From positions 2,728,001 to 2,792,000 of the forward strand of contig CP185379.1 of assembly GCA_049177215.1 (NCBI GenBank): a stretch of DNA of 64,000 nt. The letters are read 5' to 3'. Each line of letters starts with the position of its first letter. The first letter of the stretch is position 1. Below are positions 33,507 through 42,000 of the stretch, piece after piece. Position numbers and translations under genes: made by a program. The stretch comes from Pollutiaquabacter aromativorans. GTDB lineage: Bacteria > Bacteroidota > Bacteroidia > AKYH767-A > 2013-40CM-41-45. Under the pieces are notes generated by a model that was not told where the DNA came from, searched no databases, and was given only the letters and a program-made list of their open reading frames with translations.

Positions 33507-34940
33507 ATGGCATCCATTCCTTTCAATAAGACCAAGATCGTTGCGACGATCGGCCCCGCATCCAATACCTATGAAGTATTGCGCGACCTGATCCGCGCCG
33601 GTGTCGACGTCTGCAGACTGAACCTCTCCCACGGCGACTATTCCGTACACCAACAGGTGATCGAAACGATCCGACGGATCAACGAAGAACTGCGTGTCCA
33701 TACTGCCATTCTGATCGACCTGCAAGGCCCGAAACTTCGTATCGGCCAGGTGGAAAACGAACCGGCCATGCTCGTACGCGGCGAAGAACTCGTGTTCACC
33801 TCGCAGGAATGTACCGGTAACGCGCAGCAGGTGTACATGAACTACCGACAGTTTCCGCAGGATGTAGCCATCGGCGACACCGTGTTGATCGACGACGGGA
33901 AACTGTCCCTCCGTGTCACCGGCACCAACCGCACCGACCGTGTCACGGCGGTCGTGGAGATCGGCGGCCCCCTTCGCTCACGCAAAGGCGTCAATTTACC
34001 CAATACGAAAATCTCGCTGCCCAGTCTTACCGCGAAGGACCTCGACGACCTCCAGTTCGCGCTGCGCATGAACGTGGATTGGATCGGTTTGTCCTTCGTA
34101 CGCACCGCGCGCGACATCATCGAATTGAAACAGATCATCGCGCGCGAGGGGAAACGCGTCCGGGTGATCGCGAAAATCGAAAAACCGGAAGCGCTGCAGG
34201 AGATCGACCACATCATCCGGGAAACCGATGGCCTGATGGTCGCCCGGGGAGATCTTGGCGTGGAACTTCCGATGGAAGATGTTCCGCTGATCCAAAAGAT
34301 GCTCGTCGACAAATGCATCCGCGCATCCAAGCCGGTCATCATCGCCACGCAGATGATGGAAAGCATGATCAACAACGCGACGCCTACCCGCGCGGAGGTG
34401 AACGATGTCGCGAATTCCGTACTCGACGGTGCGGACGCCGTCATGCTGAGCGGCGAAACTTCCGTCGGCGAGTATCCGGTCCGGGTCGTGGAAAGCATGC
34501 GCCGCATCATCCAAACGGTCGAAACACAGGGTTATCGCTACAACCGCAACCATCAGCCCGACATCACCAGCGATACGTTTATTTCCGATTCGGTTTGCTA
34601 CAATGCCGGCGTCATGGCTTCACAGGTCGGCGCACGGGCGATCGTCGGCATGACCCGTTCGGGATACACGGCTTACCGCATCTCCGCGCAACGGCCCTCC
34701 GCCGACATCATCATCTTCACCGATGTACCGTCGCTGCTCAGCGTCCTGAGTTTGGTGTGGGGCGTCCGCGGCTATTTTTACAACAAGGCGGTCTCCACCG
34801 ATCAGACGATCCGCGACCTGCAGCAAATTCTGAAAGAACAAGGCCACGTGAAATCCGGTGACATCATGATCCACCTTGCCAGCATTCCGCTCGAAGAACA
34901 GGGCCGAACGAACATGATCAAACTCGGACGCGTCAACTAA
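33507..34940 (+). CDS. pyk: Pyruvate kinase
   Basis: 477 residues. The barrel starts KTKIVATIGPASNTYE, with the substrate/ADP site LNLSHGDY, the signature IAKIEKPEALQEID near residue 220, MVARGDLGVELP, and the K/Mg region TQMMESMINNATPTRAEVNDVANSVLDGADAVMLSGETS (read in parts). A C-terminal domain follows. It makes pyruvate and ATP from PEP and ADP. Downstream M42 peptidase starts eight bases after the stop. Confidence 0.97.
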   Translation: MASIPFNKTKIVATIGPASNTYEVLRDLIRAGVDVCRLNLSHGDYSVHQQVIETIRRINEELRVHTAILIDLQGPKLRIGQVENEPAMLVRGEELVFTSQECTGNAQQVYMNYRQFPQDVAIGDTVLIDDGKLSLRVTGTNRTDRVTAVVEIGGPLRSRKGVNLPNTKISLPSLTAKDLDDLQFALRMNVDWIGLSFVRTARDIIELKQIIAREGKRVRVIAKIEKPEALQEIDHIIRETDGLMVARGDLGVELPMEDVPLIQKMLVDKCIRASKPVIIATQMMESMINNATPTRAEVNDVANSVLDGADAVMLSGETSVGEYPVRVVESMRRIIQTVETQGYRYNRNHQPDITSDTFISDSVCYNAGVMASQVGARAIVGMTRSGYTAYRISAQRPSADIIIFTDVPSLLSVLSLVWGVRGYFYNKAVSTDQTIRDLQQILKEQGHVKSGDIMIHLASIPLEEQGRTNMIKLGRVN

Positions 34941-34948
34941 AACCGCTT

Positions 34949-35995
34949 ATGTCCCTCAACATCTCCCTGCTCAAAGAAATCTGCGAAACGCCCGGGGCTC
35001 CCGGCTTTGAACAACGCGTCCGCTCCGTCGTTCTGCGTGAGTTAAGCAAGTTGCCGGTCGATGTCAGCATCGACAACCTCGGCAATGTCACGGCTTTCCG
35101 ACGCGGCCGCTCGCCGAAGAAAGTGATGATCGCCGCGCACATGGATGAGATCGGTTTCATCGTCACGCACATCGACGACAACGGATTCCTGCGCTTTCAT
35201 CCGCTCGGCGGTTTCGACCCGAAGACACTGACGGCTCAACGCGTGATCGTGCACGGCCAACAGGACCTCATCGGCGTCATGGGCAGCAAGCCGATCCATC
35301 TGATGTCGCCGGAAGAACGGAACAAGACCGTGCAGATCCAGGACTTCTTCATCGACCTCGGGCTTTCAAAAGAAGAAGTAGTCAAACACGTAAGCATCGG
35401 AGATCCCATCACCCGCCAACGTGAGTTGATCGAGATGGGTAACTGCGTCAACTGCAAATCGATCGACAACCGAGTATCCGTCTTCATCCTGCTGGAGACG
35501 ATGAGTCGTCTGAAAGATTTCCCTTACGATGTCTACGGCGTTTTCACCGTTCAGGAAGAAGTCGGCACCCGGGGCGCGAATGTGGCCGCGCACCAGATCG
35601 GTCCCGACTTTGGCTTCGGCCTTGATACCACCATTGCCTTCGATGTGCCCGGATCACAGGCACACGAGCAAGTGACCAAACTGGGCAAGGGAGCCGCGAT
35701 CAAAATCATGGATGCCTCGACCATCTGCGATGTCCGCATGGTTGATTACATGAAAAAGACCGCTGACAAACATGTGATACCCTGGCAGCCCGAGATCCTG
35801 GCCGGCGGAGGTACGGATACTGCGCCTATTCAACGTATGGGCAAGACCGGTTCGATCGCCGGGGCGGTATCCATTCCCACCCGTCATATCCACCAGGTGA
35901 TCGAAATGGCCGATCGAAACGATATTGATGCCGCCATCCGGCTGTTGACGGCCTGCATCGAAGGGCTGGATGCCCATTCCTGGGAGTTTCAATAG
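34949..35995 (+). CDS. M42 family metallopeptidase (deblocking/glutamyl aminopeptidase type)
   Basis: 348 residues. Expected metal and catalytic residues are visible: H64 and D66 (AAHMDEIGF), D173 (SIDNRVS), E203-E204 (VQEEVGTRGA), D226 (GLDTTIAFD) and H315 (TRHIHQVIE). M42 enzymes are cytosolic dodecameric aminopeptidases that trim peptides after proteasome or Lon/Clp action. It closes the operon that starts at acpP. Confidence 0.92.
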   Translation: MSLNISLLKEICETPGAPGFEQRVRSVVLRELSKLPVDVSIDNLGNVTAFRRGRSPKKVMIAAHMDEIGFIVTHIDDNGFLRFHPLGGFDPKTLTAQRVIVHGQQDLIGVMGSKPIHLMSPEERNKTVQIQDFFIDLGLSKEEVVKHVSIGDPITRQRELIEMGNCVNCKSIDNRVSVFILLETMSRLKDFPYDVYGVFTVQEEVGTRGANVAAHQIGPDFGFGLDTTIAFDVPGSQAHEQVTKLGKGAAIKIMDASTICDVRMVDYMKKTADKHVIPWQPEILAGGGTDTAPIQRMGKTGSIAGAVSIPTRHIHQVIEMADRNDIDAAIRLLTACIEGLDAHSWEFQ

Positions 35996-36039
35996 GCGAT
36001 TTTCACCCGGCCGTTACCTCCTTCTGCGAAAATTTCGTT

Positions 36040-36068
36040 TTGAAGAATTCGGCGAAAGACTAACTTTC
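36040..36068 (+). promoter_or_regulatory. Candidate promoter of the PAS-LuxR gene pair
   Basis: TTG (36040-36042), 18-base spacer, TAACTTTC (36061-36068), one base off TAnnTTTG, 20 bases before the ATG at 36089. Confidence 0.4.
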
Positions 36069-36088
36069 CGTGAATTTGCATTTTCGCC

Positions 36089-37156
36089 ATGCTCTCGCCC
36101 GGGCTTCAGTTTTTAGAATCAGCGCTTAACGTCTTCGATACATCAGACGAGGCGGTGCTGCTATTGGACCTGCACGGCATCATCCAATATGCCAACGGCT
36201 GCTTTCTGGACCGTCTTGGATTCACGCGGCAGGAGGTCCTCCATTCTCCATGTTCCAGGTATCATGCTGAATTGCATTTTCGCTTCGACGATCTGTTATC
36301 GAAGCTCGCTGTGGATGAGATCATCATCCGGGATGTAGTTTGTGTCGACAGGAAAAAACGGGAGCGACCATTCCGGTTTGTCGGTAGCCTGCTCCGGGAT
36401 CCTCAGGCGAATGTGCGTGGCGTACTGGTAGTCTTGAGCAGCCGAACAACGCTGCGGGAAGAGCAGTTGGAACACTTCGCCAAGCAGCGCTTGTTATTGT
36501 CGGCCTTGAATGCGCGACGGGACGAACTGGTCACGATCATTGACGTGCAGTTACAGTTGACCGTTTTCGTGTCCGACTCCATCGGTCCGATGCTGGGCTG
36601 GCGGCCGCAGGAATACCTGGAGGGAGGCTGGCCACTGGAGTTTGCGAATTTCCATCCCGACGACATGAACCACATAGCGCTGGTGTATTATCGGGAAATC
36701 GTTCGACGCAATCAGAATAAGGCTTTGGACGAGCAGCCTATACAGTGGGAATTTCGCCGACGTCACCGCTCGGGAACCTGGCGCAGGATCCGCAGTGAAT
36801 CGTACATTCTTGAACGTGACGATCGTGGCAATATCAAATACCTGATTAGCTTCGAAAAAGAAGTGGACGATGAAAAGAGTGAGGCAAGTGAAGCGGTGCG
36901 GATCGTCGAAGCGCTGTTGAACGCGGCGCCCTCTCACGCGATATCCGCCTCATCGGTTTCAAACCTTAGTCTCTCCCCCCGGGAGAAGGAACTCGTCGGA
37001 CTCCTCAAGCGTGGCCTTTCCGCAAAAGAAATGGCGTTGCGTATGGGACTTACACTCTATACGATCAATTCTTACAAGAAAAAATTGTTGGCGAAACTGA
37101 ACGCCAGGAATTCCGCCGAGTTGGTGCGCATCGCCATTGAACAGCAATTGATCTGA
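36089..37156 (+). CDS. PAS-PAS-LuxR transcriptional regulator (first of tandem pair)
   Basis: 355 residues. A first PAS fold (about 10-125: EAVLLLDLHGIIQYANGCFL) and a second, PAS_3-like fold (about 150-270: GWRPQEYLEGGWPLEF and NFHPDD) precede a LuxR-type helix-turn-helix (about 291-350: LSPREKELVGLLKRGLSAKE ... TINSYKKKLLAKL). No receiver or kinase domain is present and no transmembrane segment, so it is a one-component cytosolic sensor-regulator. The ligand is unknown. It is followed after seven bases by a second protein of the same architecture. Confidence 0.85.
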   Translation: MLSPGLQFLESALNVFDTSDEAVLLLDLHGIIQYANGCFLDRLGFTRQEVLHSPCSRYHAELHFRFDDLLSKLAVDEIIIRDVVCVDRKKRERPFRFVGSLLRDPQANVRGVLVVLSSRTTLREEQLEHFAKQRLLLSALNARRDELVTIIDVQLQLTVFVSDSIGPMLGWRPQEYLEGGWPLEFANFHPDDMNHIALVYYREIVRRNQNKALDEQPIQWEFRRRHRSGTWRRIRSESYILERDDRGNIKYLISFEKEVDDEKSEASEAVRIVEALLNAAPSHAISASSVSNLSLSPREKELVGLLKRGLSAKEMALRMGLTLYTINSYKKKLLAKLNARNSAELVRIAIEQQLI

Positions 37157-37163
37157 ATCGTTT

Positions 37164-38273
37164 ATGCCCGGAACCAAGCGGTTTCTTCAACCGATTCGCA
37201 GCATACTGGAATCGGCGAAAAGCGGGATTCTCATCGTAAAGGCGGATGGGAAAGTCTTTTTCATGAACGACAGCCTTGAACGGCAAAGTGGTATCAAGTT
37301 TAACGGTCTTCGTGGGAAAAGCCTTAACCAACTTTTTCCCGCAGGCCGAATGGCGGAGCTTATCCGGCTGACCGAAGGTCGTCAACTTCCGAAACGACTT
37401 CGGATGAAGATGAATACCGCTTCCGGTGAACGCGTCGTTTCCGTTTTTGTCAGTCGCATCATGGAACATACGAAGCTGGATGGACTCCTGTTGGTCATAC
37501 AATCCGATACACAGGAAAAACCGAACGGCGATTTCGAAAAGAATCGCAACTCCATTCTTCGAGTCATGGACCGTCGCGTCGACGAAGCCTGTTCGATCAC
37601 CGATATTCTGACGGGTGAGGATCTGTTCATGAGCAGTTCCATCGCGCAACTGACCGGTTGGGAAGCCGATGACTTTCACAAAGGCGGGTTCGGTTTCGGA
37701 ATGTCGCTTATCCATCCCGACGACGTGGGAGGCGTGATGAACATCTTCGAACAGGAAATTGAAAAACGGAACCGGGAGCCTTTTCTGCACGACCACCTGG
37801 TTTGGCAAGCATCCTTCCGATACAGAACGGCGGATGGAAAATACATACGCATCAGAACAGAGACACTTATTTTGGAACGAAACGAAAACATGGCGGTACG
37901 TCTGGTCATGTCGACCTTCCGTAAATATGAAACTGATCAACGAAAAAGTCAGTCGATTGCTGGAACCAATTCCGGAGAATCGATTCGAATCATCGACGGC
38001 AAGCCGTATATCAATATCGAATTCCTCAACAGACTGAGAAGTCAAACCGGTAGCCAGGGCGATGTGGAGTCGACACTCCCGGAGTTGACGGATCGCGAGT
38101 TGCAGATTCTTCAATTGTTAAGTGTGGGAAATTCTTCGCAAAAGATTGCTAAGCAGTTGAATATCAGTACACATACCGTCTCCACACACCGTAAACAACT
38201 TCTCCGGAAGCTGGGCGCACAAAATGGTGCGGACTTGATTCGAAGGGCTCAAAAACTGGGTATTTTAACGTAG
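37164..38273 (+). CDS. PAS-PAS-LuxR transcriptional regulator (second of tandem pair)
   Basis: 369 residues with the same layout as its neighbour: PAS 1 (about 9-110: SAKSGILIVKADGKVFFMND), PAS 2 (about 140-260: LTGWEADDFHKGGFGF and LIHPDD), and LuxR helix-turn-helix (about 305-365: LTDRELQILQLLSVGNSSQK ... TVSTHRKQLLRKL). The two are diverged paralogs, probably a local duplication. They may form heterodimers or answer different signals. Only a weak hairpin plus T-run (38302-38322) follows as a terminator. Confidence 0.85.
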   Translation: MPGTKRFLQPIRSILESAKSGILIVKADGKVFFMNDSLERQSGIKFNGLRGKSLNQLFPAGRMAELIRLTEGRQLPKRLRMKMNTASGERVVSVFVSRIMEHTKLDGLLLVIQSDTQEKPNGDFEKNRNSILRVMDRRVDEACSITDILTGEDLFMSSSIAQLTGWEADDFHKGGFGFGMSLIHPDDVGGVMNIFEQEIEKRNREPFLHDHLVWQASFRYRTADGKYIRIRTETLILERNENMAVRLVMSTFRKYETDQRKSQSIAGTNSGESIRIIDGKPYINIEFLNRLRSQTGSQGDVESTLPELTDRELQILQLLSVGNSSQKIAKQLNISTHTVSTHRKQLLRKLGAQNGADLIRRAQKLGILT

Positions 38274-38396
38274 GAGGATTCGAATAAAATAGGGTATTCT
38301 TTCGCTAAAAAAGGCGATTTTTTAAAGGATTCGGACAGTGGATCTTTGGGTAAGTTTTTCCACACTAGCTCCACTTTCTTTACACCGTTTTGGCAA

Positions 38397-38428
38397 AACC
38401 CGGCGGACGCAGCTGCCGGGTTTTTTTT
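38397..38428 (+). terminator. Strong intrinsic terminator upstream of the 105-residue gene
   Basis: AACCCGGC (38397-38404) pairs with GCCGGGTT (38415-38422), followed by eight T. It overlaps a palindrome GTTTTGGCAAAAC (38387-38399). It may end the PAS-LuxR transcript or attenuate a leader transcript. Confidence 0.85.
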
Positions 38429-38489
38429 ATTCTTTCACGGCGCTTTTCGATGGATTGGTCCGGTTGAGGCTGAGGTTTACCAACAATTC

Positions 38490-38521
38490 TTGAATACCCC
38501 CCGTCCCGGGAGTTTCCTTTG
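38490..38521 (+). promoter_or_regulatory. Candidate promoter of the 105-residue gene
   Basis: TTG (38490-38492), 21-base spacer, TTCCTTTG (38514-38521), one base off TAnnTTTG, 22 bases before the ATG at 38544. Confidence 0.35.
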
Positions 38522-38543
38522 TTCCGAAACAAACAACTTCCTC

Positions 38544-38861
38544 ATGACGGCAATAGAACTTCAGGATTTTCTACACGTGTACAGCATGATCTCTTTCCGC
38601 GACGGCAGAAAAGAGCCCGGCTTACTCTTGAACAAGTACGACGCGGTACTTCAACAAGTACGTTTTTACTTCATTCCCCAGGCGGAAATGCAGGCATACA
38701 AAACCGCCTTTGACCGATACGATCGGGAAGTGTGTAACCGGATCCTGCAGCCGGTCGAACCGACTCAAATACTTGGTGTACGACCGGTTTCACTCAGCGA
38801 CTACAAGATGATCCTGCAACTGCTGCATGACAGAAATCAGGAACTATCGCAAATGCGCTGA
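38544..38861 (+). CDS. Small hypothetical protein
   Basis: 105 residues from the ATG at 38544; the longer frame starting at 38346 crosses a terminator and was rejected. It is soluble and largely helical (LQDFLHVYSMISFRDG, PGLLLNKYDAVLQQVRFYF, QAEMQAYKTAFDRYDREV, SLSDYKMILQLLHDR) without leader or membrane helix. It has its own strong terminators on both sides, so it is an independent unit between the PAS-LuxR pair and the giant adhesin. Family not recognised. Confidence 0.6.
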   Translation: MTAIELQDFLHVYSMISFRDGRKEPGLLLNKYDAVLQQVRFYFIPQAEMQAYKTAFDRYDREVCNRILQPVEPTQILGVRPVSLSDYKMILQLLHDRNQELSQMR

Positions 38862-38882
38862 TTTGCTCAATAATTCATGGTC

Positions 38883-38913
38883 AAACCCGCCGGAAATTGA
38901 TTCCGGCGGGTTT
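38883..38913 (+). terminator. Intrinsic terminator of the 105-residue gene
   Basis: Perfect 13-bp stem (38883-38895 with 38901-38913), loop ATTGA, AT-rich tail. Confidence 0.88.
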
Positions 38914-38939
38914 GTCATTTCATAACGGTTTATTGACCT

Positions 38940-38978
38940 CAAAGTAATGGACTTGAAGCCCCTTTTTTCATTACTTTG
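38940..38978 (+). promoter_or_regulatory. 10-bp inverted repeat overlapping a -7-like box ahead of the adhesin gene
   Basis: CAAAGTAATG (38940-38949) and CATTACTTTG (38969-38978) are perfect inverse complements 19 bases apart. The right arm contains TTACTTTG, a -7-like sequence 73 bases before the ATG. Could be an operator, or two back-to-back promoter elements. Confidence 0.45.
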
Positions 38979-38988
38979 TAACCCCTGC

Positions 38989-39012
38989 AACCCGCATCCT
39001 GAGCGGGTTTTT
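38989..39012 (+). terminator. Terminator-like hairpin in the adhesin leader (candidate attenuator)
   Basis: AACCCGC (38989-38995), 7-base loop, GCGGGTT (39003-39009) then T-run, placed between the -7-like box and the start codon at 39051. Confidence 0.55.
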
Positions 39013-39050
39013 GCCATTATTCAAGTTTCGAAACACACAACCAAAATACC

Positions 39051-42000
39051 ATGCGTAAAAACAACTTATTGCGCGGATTGCTGATCGTAAGCGGCATTCT
39101 GCTGAGCTACTTTGCAAAAGCTCAAACCAACCCGACAGCGCAGACACTGCCGTACTCACAGAATTTCGGAACTACCACATTCTCCACGATGCCAACCGGT
39201 ATGGCCGCCTGGAGTGGATTGAATGGAGCTAACGTGACCAGTCAGGGTCTTGCGGAAAGCAGCGCCCCTACCGCAAACGCGACTGTTGCCGTTGCAACCG
39301 CAGCGCAAGCCGGCGGTGGAGTATATGGTTACATGACCGGGTCCAATGCACGAGCCTATATACAGACATCCAGCAACGCCTCAAACGGTGTAAACCAAAT
39401 CGCCATGGCGATCAACACCACCGGCAAGCAAAGCATTACACTGGCATACGATGTCGAAATCATATCGGCACAGTCGCGTACCGTCGGCGTAGTTGCTCAA
39501 TACCGCATCGGCACGAGTGGCAGTTGGACCACCATTACTGGCACCGACAACCCGTACAGCCAGGCCGGTGGCACCACCGGCCTAAAGGCAAGTCCGTCAC
39601 TCACCTTACCTTCTGCTTGTAACAACCAAGCCGTCGTACAGATTCGTTGGGCCACCTGGCGTGGGACAGAATCGGGTAGCAGTTCGGGCCTGGCTATCGA
39701 CAACATTAGTGTCAATGGCTCCAACTTATCCCCCACGATTACGTTGAGCAAGGCTACCATCAATTTTGGTAATATTCAAGTTGGATCAAACTCCGCCGAT
39801 TCGGTTTATGTTGTTTCCGGGCAGGGACTTTCGAATGATATTACCATCACCGCCCCGACGAATTATACTATTACGCTCACAAGCGGCTCTGGCTATACCA
39901 GCACTCTTACGCTTACACAAGTAGCTGGTAACATCGCCAACACCAATATCTACGTGCGTTTTTCACCTTCCGTTGCAGGTCCAAATGCAGCTTCAGTTAC
40001 GCATGTTACAACTGGTGGTAATAACCCTGCTCTTGCTGTCACCGGTACCGGTGTTTCTTGTTCGCCTCCCACCATTTCTCCTGCCGGACCTCTCCTGCTT
40101 TGTGACGGTGCCTCTCAACTACTGACGGCGAGCAGCGGCGCCAGTTATACCTGGTCGACCGGTGCCACTACGCAAAGCATCACTGTTTCCACTGCCGGCA
40201 GCTATTCCGTTACAGTTGATGATGGTGCGGGATGTGTGGCTACCTCTGCACCTGTGGTCATCACAACCAACACGTTCAGCTATACCGGAACGGTCTTTTC
40301 GGAAAACATGGGAACCACCGGTGCCAGCACGCTCGTTAATTCGTTCACGGGTTGGCAGAATAACGGCACCTTCTCGTTTTCTTCAACTACTGCAAGCCAG
40401 CCTGATGTCCGCACCTCATCCCCCTCCAACTACGTCGGTGCTTCCGGATCCGACAACGTGTTCTTTACCTCCGGCGCTGCACGTAATTTCATTATCAGCG
40501 GCATCAATACGACGGGCTATACCGGCCTGACCATGACATTCGGGATGTTACAATCCTCTGTCGCGGGTGGTACGGCACCGCTTACCCTGGAATTCAGTTC
40601 CGATGGCATCAACTGGACGCCTATCACCTACGGCACCCCGACCGGCGCCACGTGGCAGCAGTACACGATCAGCAGCGGTATCCCTGTCACCGCCAATCTC
40701 CGGATCCGATTTTCCAAGACATCCAGCAATTCCGCACAGCATCGCCTGGACGACGTCGTAATCACGGGGACCACCACCACTGCCAACATTGCCTCGACTA
40801 CGGGTACAGTAATCTGCGGAACAGGCAGCATCCACCTGATCTCCAACATTCCTAGCGCCAACCTTTGGAACACGGGGGCGACGACGCAATCGATCGACGT
40901 GAACACCACTGGAAGCTACAATTCGGTTGTAACGATCGCTAACGGATGTTCTAAAACCACCAACACTTTCAACATTATCGTTGCAACGCCCCCTTCCCAT
41001 ACGGCAACAGGTACCAACCTGAGTTGCAACGCGAGTATGGACGGCTCCATCGGCTTCAGTGTAACCAACGGAACCGCTCCGTTCGAATACTCGGTGAACA
41101 ACGGCAGCACCTACCTGCCCGCCTCGCCGGTAACCGGACTCAACACCGGCACGTACGTAACCATTGTGCGCGACGCGAATGGTTGCACCAGCCCGACGCA
41201 AAACGTCACCCTTACCCAACCCTCGGCCATTACCTTCTCCACTTCGGGTTCCCCGGTAAGTTGTGTGGGCGGAACAGATGGAACGATTACCATCACCGGT
41301 GAAGCCGGTGGTGCCGGTGGACCTTACGAATTCTCCATCGACAACGGTGGCAGTTGGCAAACCAGCGGCAGTTATACAGTACTTGCCGCCAACACCTACC
41401 AGGTTCGCGTCAAGGACGCCAGTGGTTGTATTTCGCCAGCATCCCCGGTGGTCGTTGGTACCAGCCCCATCGTTTATACCATCAATGCTACTGCGGGCTC
41501 GAATGGTTCGATCAGCCCGGCAGGGGTTTCCAATGTCGACTGCGGCACCAACCTGAGTTACACCATCACGCCGCTCAGTTGCTATCAGATCACCGATGTT
41601 CTGGTCGATGGCGGATCGGTTGGCGCGGTAAGCAGCTATACGTTCTCGAATGTAACCACGAACCATACGATCAGCGCTTCCTTCAGTCTCATCACCTATA
41701 CCGTCACCTCCACTGCCGGTGCAGGCGGTACCGTAACTCCGCTGGGTGTTCAGACGGTCAATTGTAACGACAACAGCAGCTTCACTATCTCGCCCGATCC
41801 GGGTTTTGTCATCCTGGACGTAGTCGTTGACGGTGGTTCCGTAGGACCGGTAGCGTCTTATACGTTCAACAACGTGGTGGCTAATCATACCATCGATGCC
41901 ACCTTCGCTGCTTGTAACAATCCCGCTACCGCCAATGCCGGTCCCGATGCAGCTGTTTGCGCAGGTTCCAACTTTGCACTGGCAGGTGTGATCGGAGGCG

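Noticed and set aside
40548..41888. 446-residue minus-strand frame opposite the adhesin
   Set aside because: Shadow of a repetitive coding sequence with biased third positions; no domain or leader.
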